In this document: positions 20,991-34,700 of the stretch, piece by piece | Position numbering within the stretch: the first letter of the stretch is position 1 | Layout: every line of letters starts with the position of its first letter | Assembly: GCA_964016875.1 (NCBI GenBank) | Contig: OZ024724.1 | Location: forward strand, 29,907,786-29,971,785 | DNA length: 64,000 nt | Direction of reading: 5' to 3' | From: Fallopia convolvulus | Taxonomy: Eukaryota; Streptophyta; Magnoliopsida; Caryophyllales; Polygonaceae | Translations under genes and position numbers: made by a program | The notes under the pieces: model-generated | The model's input: the letters and a program-made list of their open reading frames with translations, nothing else | Databases searched by the model: none | Told to the model about the DNA's origin: nothing

Positions 20991-23900
20991 GCAGTTACTT
21001 GTTTGCTTTTACATGTTTTGTTCTAAAGGGTTTATTTGGCACTTTTGGCATATGAAAGTGTTCATCTTAGAACCATGTACGTTAGGTTCAAGGAGCTTTA
21101 GGTCTCTTTTAGAGATTGTATATCTTACAAATAATACTATTTTGATATTGGTTATTTCGTGTTAACTCTTTTCCTTTTCTCTTCTATTCAATTTACCACT
21201 TTAAAAATGTGCAATACATCTTAATTAAAGTCAATATCATCTCGGGACTTGTTTACTTCATGTTTAATCAATGTGACAATTCCTAAGTCTTCATCAATAT
21301 GTGTAAAATGCTTCCATGTGCTAGTCCTAGGAATATGTGTCAAAATGGCCACACTCCTTATGATAGTGAACAAGTAATCCATCAACTTATTAGCTCTCCT
21401 AAGCTCCTCGGTTCATATCATTCAATAGTTCTTAGTATTGATTTATCCCTGAATCAATGAGATCGGTGTCAAACTCATATGGAAAAAAGGGAGAGAAACC
21501 GACAACATTAAAACTAAAAGGAACACTATACTAACCTAAGAGATCAATCTTATAAGCATATGTAACACTACTATTTTTAAACCAAAGGTATTATTGCCAT
21601 TGATCTCGGATTTTTCTCGTCTAAAGTCACCCCATTCTATCAGGTAACACAGCATAATTGAAAATGAACAAAACTGTGAATATCCATTAATTTATATTGG
21701 AAATTTTATTGATACAATATGATTGATAGGCTTCACAGGAGCTCGTGTACCACCTCTTGGATACTTTGCTCTGAGGGTAAATCCTTCCTTCACGTCGTTT
21801 GTAATCCTTGAGCAACACTCCTCTGTTATCTAACGTTTCCCGAAAAGGAGGCAAGAAATACTAGGCAAAATGTAGAGAAGAAAAGGAAGGTGAACGGGTT
21901 TGTCTAAGAAGACTAAGCAAGTGGGAAATAGATGGTCTCCATGGTCGTAACAAAACATATTGGCATCGAACTTCGAATTACAGTCGATTGATGATCCAAC
22001 GGTTAGTACTTCCATCAAAAGAGAAAGGAATATGAAAATCCAAGGTAGCTGGGATATCAAGAAAATGTGATTCCCTCATAACAAAAAGGAATACAAGCTT
22101 CCAAGGTAGATGAAATATCATAAGAGTATAATTCCAACGGCAAGGAATGAAATACGAGATTTCTTTAGAAATAGGACACCGCTAGAATAGGGTTCCATTG
22201 AAAGGAATGATATTTGTGAGAACTTATTATGTTACATCATTAATTCGAGAAGTCTTTAACGACTAGTCAAACTACTATGTATTGTAGTTAATGACTTTTA
22301 CATGTGATAGCTCAAAGAAGTCTAGGCCAACAGAATAGAGGAAATAGAACTACCGAGTACTTATCTTGTCCTATATTATACCACAACATATTTTCGCTTT
22401 AATAATTCTTAACATGGCGGCTTAGAGGAGCTTAAATCAACGCACAAGGAACGGGTAGTTCCATAGCACATAGCAAGAGTGCACACACCTCTCAAATATG
22501 GAATTGAGCAGGCATAATCATGACTCAAAGTATTAAAGGGAACAATAAGACATTGCGTCACTACCTTCACACATAATGCATATATTATAAGGAGATGTTG
22601 GAGCCTTAAATCCCACATCCTTATTTTATATTAATTCACAACAAAGTCTCAAAGGAGACATTTTATCACCTTAACCTTATGAATGAAATATGCAAATATT
22701 TTATTAAAAAGTTACATTATAAAATAAATATGTAAATATTTTATAACATTAAAGGGAAATTATATTTTTACCCTTATAAAAAAGAGGGATGTTATAGTAG
22801 TACTACCTTAAAAATAGTTTTGTCCCCGAAACTAGCTTAAGGCTACCAGATAACCTCTTTTGAGAAAAAGGGGTTATTACAACGACATCGGATCGGCATC
22901 GCAAAGCGATTGCAGGTGGCTTCTCTAGCTTTGGCTAAATCGCGATGGCGAGTCAGGATCACTAGGGCTTCGAATGATCAGCCTCCTCAAGTCGAGTTGT
23001 GGGATAGCGAGCGGACGACTTCGGATCGGAATGGGCTTTGAGTGGTCGTGGCAAGTCTCAAGGGCTTCGGATCGCGGCTGGCTTCGGTGAATAACAAATG
23101 GCTCGTGCAAACTAGATCCCGACTTAATCGCGGGTGGTCTTCTCGATTGGACTCGCAAACCTGTTGCTTGGTGATCTAACCCATATGGGGAGCACAAAAT
23201 TGATCTTCTCTTCCCACAGACGGTTCCAAATATTTGTAAAAGTTGTTAGGACGGAAAGGGGGTTAATAAATCAAAGAGAATAGAAGAATGGAAAAAAAGA
23301 CTAGGATTTTATCATCATTATGAAAGGATTGAGCCCCTTTAATATGATGAACCTTCATTGTTTAAAGCCCATAATTTCCCCTTTAATATTTAATTATATT
23401 GGTTTAGTAGTTGCCTAGTTGGGGGTATAAAAATCGTCTAATCCGATGGATGACTGGGAATACTCTCTACTATTTACCTCAAGAGCTTCTGTCACACTCA
23501 TTTGACAAAAGATTTAAGTAGTATCATGATGCAAATCATTTGTTGTGTGATGTTAATCTTTTTCAAATGCACGAGTAGATATAGATTTTTATAACGCTTT
23601 CTAACTTGGTGTCAATTGGTTGTGCTTTTGTTGAGTGGATTTTCCAAAATTTGTTGGTTATAACGTGCTACTGTGCAACCAAAAGGGATGAAAATAATAA
23701 CACTTGAGAATGCAATTGAATTTGACTTTTTTCAACAAGAAGATTCTGTGTTTACCTAGGACAAAATTAGTTAGGAAGAAATTGAGGAGAAAATAGTTGT
23801 AGACATTAATTCCTCATATTATATTCACAATCAAACATTATAATCTTTAATCATTTGTGGAAGCTGAAGATATGATTCAATTTTAGTCGGTCCATTTTGG

Positions 23901-26351
23901 ATTCAAGCAAATAATACTTAGTCGGATTTTAGGGTTCGATTTCATTTCGGTCAAATTATCAACTATAACTATAGAAGTAGATCAGTTTTGGTTTGGGTAG
24001 GGTCAGGTTGGATTCAATTTCGGGTCATTTTAGCTTTCTAGGGTTACGAATATCGACAACTTTTAGGTTGGAGAGATCCTTGTGGGGTTTAATTGCAGGG
24101 GTAGTGTTTTCCCTCCTTAATGATCATGCCTCATGAGAAGGATTCGAGGGAACATCTACTTTCTTCCTCAATTGTTCAACTTGGCCAAGTTGCACATGCA
24201 TTATAGTACAAAGTACATCTCTATCTCTATGTGAATCAACAACACTCCCTTCTGATCCCATCTACCATCAAAAATTCCATTACATGTGTCCCTAATTTAT
24301 CGGTTTAGTTCCAGTGGAGTTGTAAGAAAATTCTATGGGTGGAGTTAGAGAGATATCACCGTTCAATAAAATATTAGTGATTAAGATGAAATTTTGATCT
24401 CACTAAATCTATTTATTTTTTCTTTTTACTTATTTTCCTAAGGTTCACCAAATTGCTATAGAGTTTTAGAACTTCACCAACTCCATGGGAACAAGATCGT
24501 TAATTTATGGACAGATAGATTTATTCAATTAATCACCAAGAGGACCTCCATCAACAAAACTCACAGGCTTATCCACTCTAGATTCCCAAATGAATTGATT
24601 AGAGTCACACACCCATAAATATCTTCAATCAAACAAGTTTAACTATAATTGAATGACCATGAAAGACAACACTTTTTGGAAGCAATACCTTCAATTTTTT
24701 TTCTTTTCTTTTCTTTTCTTTTCTTTTCTTTTTGTATATAACTCTTGGAGGGGAAAAATTGGAGAATTGAATCTACATGCCGTTCTTTGTACAAATTAAA
24801 ATCCATTCAGTGCCCAAGAAGCACTCTCTATAGTATGGTACAAACACAATATCTGTTATCCATGCCTCCATAGTTGGGACCTTTGTCTTCACTATCCACA
24901 ACCAAAAGCCTTCAATCATTATATATATAAATAACAAAACAACAATACGTAGCACAAAACCAATCCTAATATTTTAAACAATACAGAAAATTATGCATAG
25001 CAAAATAATGTGCACTAATCAAGAAATACGACAAAATCCTTTACAATTACAATAAAATTTGTACCGCAAGGTTGTTTGTTGTGAAATGGATGTAGAAGAG
25101 ACAACGTAACACTTTTTCCTTCAACCAACGACAACCAGTGCGCTAGATATCACATCACAAGAAGAATACCTATTTACTTATTCTTTCCCTCCTAACACAC
25201 ACTCAACACCCCTGTAAAGGACTTGAAGTATGAAATCTTTGTCCACTTTATTTGGCATCTTTCTGGGGAGCATAAATTTTGAAAATTGAAGGAGATATGT
25301 CTGGGAGCATAGATAGTTGCAAAATCCAAAATCTGTGAATTTTGATATTATCAACCACGAAAATAATGGTTTTAAGTTCTAAACCTCCTACAAAACTGTA
25401 GTAAGCTGGAGGAGACATCATCAGATCATGTTGGTTTCAACTATGATAACATGCAAGAGATTATCCAAATAAGGCACCATGAGCAGGTGATGAACTGAGA
25501 GATTGACTTGTCTTAATGGCAACAAACAAAATGAACAAACACATTTACATACCATATTGAAACATAAACACTTTCTAACTGGAAAAAGGAAAAGGTTTTG
25601 AGGTAAGGTGAAACAATAGAAAGGTCAAATTAGTAGTGATTGAAATCTTATCAAACATGAGATTTCTTGAGAAAACAATTCTTCACATGTAATGACAAAG
25701 TGCTTAGCATAGGAAATGTACGACATCACAAACCTTCAACAAATTCTATTTTACACTATTCATTAACCATTAAAAAATCCAAATAAGAGAAAGCTGGATC
25801 AAGTGCTCAAAGTCTCCATTCTCTACCTTCAGGGTTCCACATCTTCATTTAAGATAATACATTGCGACTTAGTTGAGGCAGTTATACACTACAAATCCAT
25901 AATATAAGGAAACCCTAAAATGAGTTTTAGCACAGCAATGAAGCATCATTTTTAGTGACATTGCCACTATCATTATCCTCACAAGATTACTGACGATCCT
26001 AAGTTGGCATAAATTCACCTCAAACACAAACACACAATTTCAGCTCACTTCAGCAATTTGTTCCTCAATAATTTGTTTTCAGCTAAAGGCTATATTTGGA
26101 TAGTTGCGTCAAACTGTGAACTTCATCAGCAACAAATTCTCATTTGCAAGGAGGCATCAATGACCAAAAAAAGCAAGATTTTAGCTTACAATTTTCTACA
26201 ACCACCACCAACTCAGTACAATCCCATATACATGCTAAATGGAAGGTAGAACTTATTATACTAAACAATCAAAATCGAACCCAATTCAATCCAACCAACA
26301 TTCGTGATTAGGGGAATCAGAAGAGGAAAAACGGTAAGGAAGAATACAAAC
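20991..26351. other. Long unassigned intergenic stretch
   Basis: No protein of known type was recognised in any frame. The open frames are short and without family motifs. 22925-23197 is GC-richer but gives only a low-complexity translation. 22593-22870 (TGTTGGAGCCTTAAATCC onward) looks like a retroelement border, but no matching end was found. 25000-26300 is A-rich and may include introns or UTR of the decayed gene piece at 26352. Confidence 0.3.
24695..24733. repeat. Microsatellite (TTTTC)n
   Basis: About six units of TTTTC after a T-run. Confidence 0.9.
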
Positions 26352-26697
26352 CTGGAGTCAACCCAGTGAACTTTTTTCCTCTCAACAAGGGAAGATTCAG
26401 GTGATGGCTTCCTCAGACTACTCTTCAGATGGTTAACACTACCACTTCAATTTCCATTCTCATAGCCATTAGCATTAGCTTGCCCTTCCACTAAGCTGTT
26501 GGCCTCAGGAGAAGGAGAAAGAGGAGGCGTCGGTGGTGGAGGACACTGTTGGAAAAAGCGTCTATATCCAGGATTGTTGGCCACGTGAGAAGCCACAAAG
26601 TTTGCCAGGAAACAGCCATCGCCACAGCGGTAGTCACCAGTGTTCCTAGGACGAAAAGTTTGTGGTTAAAACGCTCGCGAGTATAGCATAGCGTGAA
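26352..26697 (-). pseudogene. Decayed exon of an unidentified plant gene, abutting the CACTA element
   Basis: On the minus strand one frame reads TGDYRCGDGCFLANFVASHV, then NNPGYRRFFQQCPPPPTPPL, one TGA stop, then SGSVNHLKSSLRKPSPESSL and ERKKVHWVDS. It ends at a splice donor (CCAG|GTTTGT, 26352). The KSSLRKPS...ERKKVHW pattern recalls the C-terminal part of an uncharacterised plant membrane protein family (K(S/T)xLRRPS...xxRRKVQWPD), but I cannot name it. The exon's upstream side runs directly into the left end of the CACTA element, so the transposon may have broken a gene here. Confidence 0.4.
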
Positions 26698-26703
26698 CAC
26701 TAC

Positions 26704-27150
26704 CCACAAAATTTTGAGTGCCTATTTAACCACAATATTGGGTACGAAAATCATGTTCAACTAAATACATGGTATAGCAAGAGACATTTTGTGGCTGAGT
26801 TTGAGTCTATTTTACCAAAAAGTTAGCGTCGAAGTATTTGTCTGGCTAAATTCGAGAGAGATAAGTTGTGTTCATCAACCACCTGTCGTGGCCATTTAGT
26901 CTCAAAATTTGCCTCGAATAGATTTGGTGGATAAAGTTGTGGCTTTTAGCATGAAATTTGGCTACGAATTGGCAGAATACAATGCATGGCCAATGTTGTG
27001 GCCCTTTAGCATGAAAATTGGCTACAAATTGATTGAGTGGATTTAATAGCCAATGTTGACAACATTGGCTATTATGTTGTGGCCTTATTGTCTCAAACTT
27101 AGCCTCGAAGCCATTTTGTGTCAAATTCTGTGGTTATAAAAATCAGTATA
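26704..27150. repeat. CACTA left subterminal repeats
   Basis: Phrases such as TTGTGGCC(C)TTTAGCATGA, AAATTTGGCTACGAATTG and TAGTCTCAAAATTTGCCTCG recur four to six times in near-identical form. Such arrays are the binding sites of the TNPA-type protein in En/Spm elements. Confidence 0.7.
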
Positions 27151-27499
27151 ATTCACCTATTTAATTGCAATATTAACATGCACCATGCAATTGAATGCAA
27201 TATTAAATATATGTACCATATGCATCAGATAATACAAAAATGGTTTGATTATCAAACCATGTGGCATATGGCCAAATCCAGAAGTGTACGTTCAAAGCAA
27301 AATCTGCACCTACTGTTTTCAAGTACCAAACTATGCTGAAAACAAAAACCAACAACCAAAAATCTAAAACCTTACATCAAATCCAAATATCCATAATGTC
27401 ATCACCAACAACCAACAAGTTTCCCAAAATGCATGACCACCACAAGTAAAGACCTTAAATTACCATGGAGAGAGAAAGAGATAGCTAATTGCTAGCAAT

Positions 27500-30367
27500 G
27501 TGTTCCATCAACGTTTCAAGCATGCATTTCAAATCCTTGTTTTGGCTTTGAATTTCTTAATTCTGAGCGTGAAGAGCCTTCATCTGGTCCCGTATTTCCT
27601 TCATCTCTTCCTTGAGATGCTCGATAGATGGTTGTGGGTGGAAACGACTGGAGGAAGGAGAAGAAAAGCATGCATCAACCTTGCCGCTGCGAAGGAGGGC
27701 TATCCCGTGCTCAACAAATGCGAATATCTTCCGATCTTTATGCCCTTAGCATCATTGATCCACATCTCTATCATCTTTGTGTTTGACAATGGTTGACCCG
27801 ATGCATTGTTCAATTGTTCCTCAGCAACCAGTCGTTCAAACTCAGCCTTGAATAGAATGAAAATGCATTAAAATGAAGATATGAAAGCAATATATGGCTA
27901 TAAGAACAAGTTGTAAAAACAAATGTAAAATAAACAAGTATGTAAGATAGAGCACATTGCATTCAAAAACAGATATCATTCACAAAAAGTTTGTGGTTAA
28001 AAGATTCACAAATATCTACCGCTGACACAACATAACAACAGATTGGATTCACAAACATCTCTATGTTTGGCACAAGAGAGATCACATATAGCATGAGCAC
28101 CGAGCACATAGCTTATAGAAAATTGCATTCATAAACATGACTTGCTAACTAAAGGTGCATTACACATGCCAAATAATACTAAACATGACTTGTATTATTT
28201 CCATCATTCTTGTAGTATTTCCATCTTCAAAATATACTAAACATGATTTGCTAACTAAAGGAGCATTACACATGCCAAATAATACTAAACATGACTTGCG
28301 TCTCATTTACACATATTCTAAGCTTCATTCAATCATTATTTTCTAACTAAGGAGCATTAGCTTCACAATATACTAAACATGACTTTCCATAATCCAAACA
28401 ACCCAACAATTTTATAACAGCATAAAAATCTTAGCATAAAAATCTCAGTCAAAGGCTCAACTAGAGAGGACTAGAAAAGGAGTCAATAGTACATCTCATC
28501 ATAAAATGCAACCATAAAGCAACCATAAAAGCCATATTTTGACAATAAATGTCAACCAAATCAGATGTGTAAATGAGTCAACCATAAAGCAACCATAAAA
28601 GCCATATTTTGAGAATAGATTTCAACCCAATTAGATTTATAAATGATAAGTAATATTCAAACTAATACTTACAATGATAGCAGTTGGTCGTTCACCAACG
28701 GTTCCATCTTTGGTTGACCACAACTTCTTTACAATCATAGGCATGGTACTCGACTCACCACCTTTGAAAAACATAGAGTAAAATTGAGTTCAACATCAAA
28801 AGAAAAGAGAAGAAATATGTGAAAATTGATTGCAATTACCATCGTTTCCATCCACTTTGTGAACATGCAAGAACCCCCTCGATATGGTCTAAACTCGAGC
28901 GATTTCATTGAGTTCCTATTCTCCTTATTCACCTTAGCTTGGTGCACCAAGTTGGGATCAGTTCTCCACAAGGTCTTCATACTTGTCCAGTGCCTGCTCG
29001 CTAACCAGGTTGGTGGTACATTTTTAGCACGCACATTCTTGAAGACATTGCTAAGATGCTTTCCAATTTGGTGTAGAAAGGCATCCTTCATCAACTCATC
29101 TGTCTCCCTTCAACAAAAATACCTCTACATTGAGAAACAAGAAATAATACAACCTTTGTTTCATTAATTTAAAGAAATAGAAGGCATGTTACATCAATAT
29201 GATGATTTAAACTAAAACGTATTGTTCTTTCATTTTTAAAGAGAAAGAAAGGCAGAATTTCAGCAATAGATATCAAACAAAAGATTAATTTCTAACTTCA
29301 AACAAAAGATTACCAGGATCTCAATCATATTTTCCTTACTAGAATTAGATCACAATAGAATATCATGTACCAAAGATATCAATTTCATCCAAGACTATAA
29401 TACATATCACACAACAAATCACCTCAAATAAGATAAACAGATCACCCAGCAAAATCACACTACGATTTTGCATTTTAAGAAGTAGAAAATAACCTGAAAC
29501 TCTTGAAACCACATGGTCTACACATGTTTTGGCACTCTAGATATACTGGTCTAAGGACCTCCATAATGGCCATGGACGATTTCCTTAGCCTTTGTAAGCG
29601 CTAACTTTTTTGGTTCAAAGTCGCTACAATAAATTAGATAAAATTATTAGTAATCTATAAAATGAAACTTAGTATTAATAGAGAGTTGTTTTAGCACTGA
29701 TCGGCTACCTTCCCCAGAAATCCATATAAGTTCCTCTTCTTCAACTTCATCTCCTTCTTCTTTCTCTCCTTCTTCTTTCTCTCCTTGTTCTTTGTCTCCT
29801 ACATCTTGTTCTCCTTCACTTACCTCCTCTTCTTCCTCAACATCTTCCTTTAGCATCTTCCTCAACTTGTTCCTCAAGGTCTTCCTCAAGTTCATCCTCA
29901 ACTTCCATACGAACCCCAGGCTCATTATCCACATTGAAATCATCCTCATGTTGTTCATAATTTTCTTCCTCAACTGGTAGTAGGGCTGGTGGAACAACTT
30001 TCTTTGTACGAGGTCTGGGAACCGGGCTAGTTCTTGAATGAGCATTTATAGGAGTCCTTGAAGGGTTGAGTGCTTGTCGGACGGGAGGGTAGTCTTTGGA
30101 GGAGCTGGTGGGGAAGTTTTTGAAGGAGACGGTGGGGAAGGTTTTTAATGAGCCCTTAAACGTGCAACAAGTTGTTGTGGAGGGGTTGTAGGTGTTGTTG
30201 ATTTTTTAAGCATGGGGCTACTACAAATAGGGAGCTGGAGGTTGTTTTAAAGGAGGACTTCTAGGGCTTAAAGCACCTTGCGCTGGAGAAGAAAGAGGTG
30301 GACCACGCGCAAAGTTGTAGCTAGTAACCCCAACACGTCTACGAGCTGTGCTTCGAAGGTGACGCAT
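27500..30367 (-). pseudogene. TNPA-like CACTA gene (Transposase_24 type), broken
   Basis: On the minus strand a plausible start lies at 30367 (MRHLRSTARRRVGVTS), with a stop soon after (near 30220) unless it is spliced. A strongly acidic Glu-rich segment follows (about 29700-29900, EEDVEEEEEV...EEGEKEEG). Then comes a domain at about 28735-29110 with PPTWLASRHW and KVNKENRNSMKS plus YRGGSCMFTKW. This W...(S)EKNKxNR...GS.SF layout is that of the plant Transposase_24 (PF03004-like) family. Near the 3' end, 27540-27640, a short helix-forming EHLKEEMKEIRDQMKAL suggests a coiled coil. Intron borders such as GGTAAG are visible, but the frame is interrupted several times. Such proteins bind subterminal repeats. 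Confidence 0.7.
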
Positions 30368-30399
30368 GATGACCTAAATCAGAGAAATACAAGGAAACA

Positions 30400-30725
30400 T
30401 AATTAGAACTCAAGTATATTTAGAGCATGCAATTGAATGCATGTTTGTCTAGGAAGAAAAGAGCATGCAATTATTAATACCTAAAGTGAGTCTATAATTA
30501 AAATGTCACAAATTATTAGAACTCAAGTATACTTAGGGCATGCAATTGATCATGCAATTGAATGCATGTTTGTCTAGGAAGAAAGGAGCATGCAATTGAG
30601 GAATACCTAAAGTGAGTCTAAAGTTAAAATATCACAAATTATTAGAACTCAAGTATACTTAGGGCATGCAATTGATCATGCAATTGAATGCATGTTTGTC
30701 TAGGAAGAAAGGAGAATGTAATTTA
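30400..30725. repeat. Tandem repeat, about 125-bp unit, 2.6 copies
   Basis: The phrase TTAGAACTCAAGTATA(C/T)TTAG, then GCATGCAATTGAATGCATG, then TTTGTCTAGGAAGAAA and ACCTAAAGTGAGTCTA repeats almost exactly. Each unit carries nested palindromes (GCATGCAATTGAATGCATG and CAATTGATCATGCAATTG). It lies upstream of the TNPA-like start on the minus strand. Confidence 0.9.
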
Positions 30726-30939
30726 TCCAAGAAATGAAAAAATAGAAGAAAGAGGAGAGAGTAGGGACTTGTACCTTTACTGAATGAATTGAAGGAGATA
30801 GGGTGGGTTTTCCAAGAAGAAACCAATAGCATTAACGACCCATGAAACCGCCAGAATTAAGGACCCATGAAGAGAGAAAACAGAGATAAATTAAAAAGAG
30901 TCAAAGTTAAGCGAGAGCAAGGGAGATAGGGAGAGAGAC

Positions 30940-31300
30940 TTACCAATCGGATGCCTTGAACAAAAGCAAGCTTGCTATGAAAGAACACCAAAGATGGTAG
31001 TGAGAGCCCAAAATCGAACATCCATTGTATCAAACTCAAAGGAAAGGAGCGATAGCAAGGGAGAGACGGAGAGATGACTTACCAATCGTCGGATGCCTTG
31101 GTCCAAAGAGCTGCAATGAGCTTGCTCTGAAAGAACACCAAAGATGGTAGTGAGAGCCCAAAATCGAACATCCATTGTATCAAACTCAAAGGAAAGGAGC
31201 GATAGCAAGGGAGAGACGGAGAGATGACTTACCAATCGCCGGATGCCTTAGTCCAAAGGGCTGCAATGAGCTTGCTTGAAAGAACACCAAAAAAGATAGA
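30940..31300. repeat. Tandem repeat, 150-bp unit, about 2.3 copies, with a splice-donor-like site
   Basis: The phrase AAGATGGTAGTGAGAGCCCA at 30991 recurs at 31141 with near identity through the unit. Each unit contains GACTTACCAATCG, which on the minus strand is CGATTGGTAAGTC, a good splice donor. The unit looks like a duplicated exon/intron border in the transposon transcript leader. Confidence 0.88.
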
Positions 31301-31759
31301 ACAAACCCCTAGATTTAAGCAACCCTAGAAGTAAAGGAATGTCGAGAGGGAGGGAGACTTACCAATGCCAGCGAGATCGAACAGAATCGCCAGGGAGCGC
31401 CACCGCGAGTGAGATTGAAATCCTAGATTTGAGGAACCTCTCTAAAAGCACGAACAAGCTAAGTGTGAGAGCGTTGAGAAGAATGATGGAATGATGCCCG
31501 TGTTAGGGTTTCAGATGGAATGAATTCCACTAATAGGCCTACGTAGATCGAGCCCAAAAATTTCCCTCTTAGCCCAAAATTAAAATTCCCTCCTAACCCT
31601 AAACCTGAAATTAAAATTTCAATCTCAAACAAAAATTTCCCTCCTAAATGCATAATTCCATCCTACATCAATTTTTCCCTCCTACCTCAATATTGCCCTC
31701 TTAAACCAAAAATCTAGATGGTAAAATGAGAAAATAATTACATAGATGATAGAATGAGG
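31301..31759. other. Region between TNPA- and TNPD-like genes
   Basis: Around 31540-31730 a CCCTCCTAA / AAAATT phrase repeats loosely. No coding sequence was recognised. Confidence 0.4.
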
Positions 31760-34700
31760 GAAAAGGATTTACCAATCATATTGTTCGGAATTTGAATATG
31801 ATGGAAAATCATCTTCTTCGTTGTCATTTTCAATATCGAAGCTATCATCTCCACTTTCCACCTCGTATGCTTCCTCATGCAATGACACTAAATCATTAAG
31901 ATTTGTAGGTAAAGATTGAATTGTCGACCCTACGAAGCCATCAATCTCAAAGTCATCCGGTTGTAATGGTTAAAAAATGGTTGGTTGTTCAACATTGTTC
32001 TCTGCCCATCGTTGCTCAACATTGGCTCTTGGCTTTGTCTTACACACATATCTCCAATCTGCACGACTTTGGGTGCGTCAGGGTAGTCAAGATAGTACAC
32101 TTGGATGCATTGTTGAGCAAAGATGAAAGGATCATGATTGTTGACCTCTTGAAAATGGTAATTTGGATGGACTTTTGCCCATTAGGGCTAGGGTCAAACC
32201 TCAAACACTTGAACATGACAATTTTCTTACACGGCATCCCACTGAACTCAAACTCCAAAATCTGTTCTATCAACCTAAAGAAATCTGATTGTGTATCACC
32301 ATTAGAAGCTTGCACACACACACCACTATTCATGGTTAACTTTCATTCTCCACGTTTCAATGTCTCAAATTTATAACCATTGATGCAATATGATGGCCAA
32401 GACAACACCTTTCGGGATGGCCCCGAAGCTAAACTATTTATCAAATCATGATCCTCAAGTGGGGGGTGTAGGGCATTTGCAACTAAAACCTACAAAACAT
32501 AGACATATATATTGACCTCATACATGTGTGATGTCAGAATTTTGTATTGTTGACACAATATGAACTAGTACTTACAATTTCATGAAACCATGTACAAAAA
32601 TAGTTGGCAAGTGTGTGCGGATCTCCATGGCCTATAGTGTGCTGAAATTCCCTGCATATGGAAAGAACAACATAAGACTAGTACTTCAAAATTTCACTCA
32701 ACTATTTATACATGTCTAAAATAACATATATATAAGTTTAATTGACTTACTCAACATAGGAGTCGACCTCTCTACAATTAAGTAAGATGAAAGTATGTGC
32801 TGCATGAAAGTCTGACTCATCAGACAACCAAATAGCATTGCACTTTCCACTTGCACGACCCGGATGGTTGAAAATTAAAATTTGAGGATGCACACTAACC
32901 TCATCCGCGGTGGTTTTCTTTCTCTAATAGGAGTCTTGATGATGAGGATAATGTTGAGCGAAACTTGATATCTCCTCAAACAAATATGATTCCACTATGG
33001 ATGCTTCCACCTTTTGCAGGTTCATCATGTTCCCTTTCAACGTGAATAATAATCTTTCAACTGGATACATCCATCTGTTTTGTACAGGACCCCCTAACTT
33101 TGCCTCGTATGGTAAATGAACAATGAGATGCTCCATGCAATTAAAAACGATGGTGGAAATATCCTTTCCAATTGGCATAATAAAAGAGGTGCAGCCCGTT
33201 CTAGATCCTCAATCATTTGTTTGTCAAGTGTAGATGAACATAATGATTGGAAAAACAAGCTTAGCTTTGTCAATGGCCCCCACACACCCACGGGATTAAG
33301 TTCTTTGAAAGCAGCTGGTACAAGTCGTTGCATGAACACATGGCAATCATGACTCTTCATTCCTGGTAGTCTACCCTCTTCCAATTGCACACATCGACCA
33401 ATATTAGAGGCATAACAGTCCGGAAATCTCAAGCTCTATAACCAAGTAAGCAACGTTGTCTTTTTGGGCCTATCTAATGCATAAACTGCTTTTGGTATTG
33501 GGCCCTTGTGATCATCCTCCACTTGAAGCTCTGGGCGATGACAATATAAGAGTAGGTCCTTCCTTGAGCTTAGGTTTTCCTTTGTCTTACCCTTAACATC
33601 CAATACAGTGTTAATCACATTCTCAAACACACTTTTTCTCAATATGCATGACATCAAGGTTGTGACAGAGCAAATTATGCTTCCAATAAGGAAACAGCCA
33701 AAATATACTTTTCTTCATGAACTTATGAGTTTCACCATAACCATCAGGATATTAAGTAGACTCTCCATGGCGGTCGGAAAATCATGAACATGTTCACACA
33801 CCTCTTCACTAGACAAATACGGAATAGGAGGCTCGTCCTCCTTTCTCCCTTTGTAGAAGTTTCTCCTGTTGGTCTGGAATGGGTGACCTAGTTCCAATCT
33901 GCACCTATTATAATCAAACCATGAAGCCTTTCATCCATGGTGTAATCGAAAGGCTTTTGTGTTCTCCATGCAATGAGGACAAGAATAAATACCAGCAGTA
34001 CTCCACCCAGATAACATCCCATATGCTGGGAAGTCATTCATTGTCCACATAAGTGCAGCATGCATACTAAAGTGCTTCCCCGTAGAGATATCAAATGTTG
34101 GCACACCCGTTTTCCACAATAATAACAAATCATCAATCAACGTTTGCATACAAATATTTATTAACTTCTTTGGACTTTTTGGACCTGGAACAATAGTACT
34201 TAAGAACAAATAAGGAGCCTTCATGCACATATCTAGGGGTAGGTTGTAAGGGGTGACAAGCATCAACAATGTTGAGTATGTCTTGCCAAACATACCAAAG
34301 GGGGAGAATCCATCTGAACACAAGCATAATCTCACATTACGAATCTCCTTGACAAAATTAGGAAAGGTTCGATCAAAATGCTTCCAAGCCTCGGCATCAG
34401 ACGGGTTACTCATATATCCTTCATCTGCTTGGTGCTCAGCATGCCAACGCATCTTTGAAGTCGTTTCCTCCATAGCGTACAATCGCTACAACCGTGGGAT
34501 CAATGTCGTAAGACTTTATTGGGTATTGGCTTTCCTTTTGGGGACAAACAAGATTGATACCTTGGACTGTGGCAAAATTTGCACTCAAATGCATCAGCAT
34601 CATCCTTCCAAACAACATACAACCTTGGGGGCATAGGTGTATCTTTTGTTGTGGCAATCCTAACTCTCTAGTCATCTTCTTCTTCTCATAGAAACTTTTT

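Noticed and set aside
22593..22870. Possible retrotransposon LTR starting TGTTGGAGCC
   Set aside because: No matching second copy, CA end, primer site or target duplication was found.
22925..23197. 90-codon minus-strand frame in a GC-richer patch
   Set aside because: The peptide is Arg/Ser/Pro-rich without motifs or neighbouring exons.
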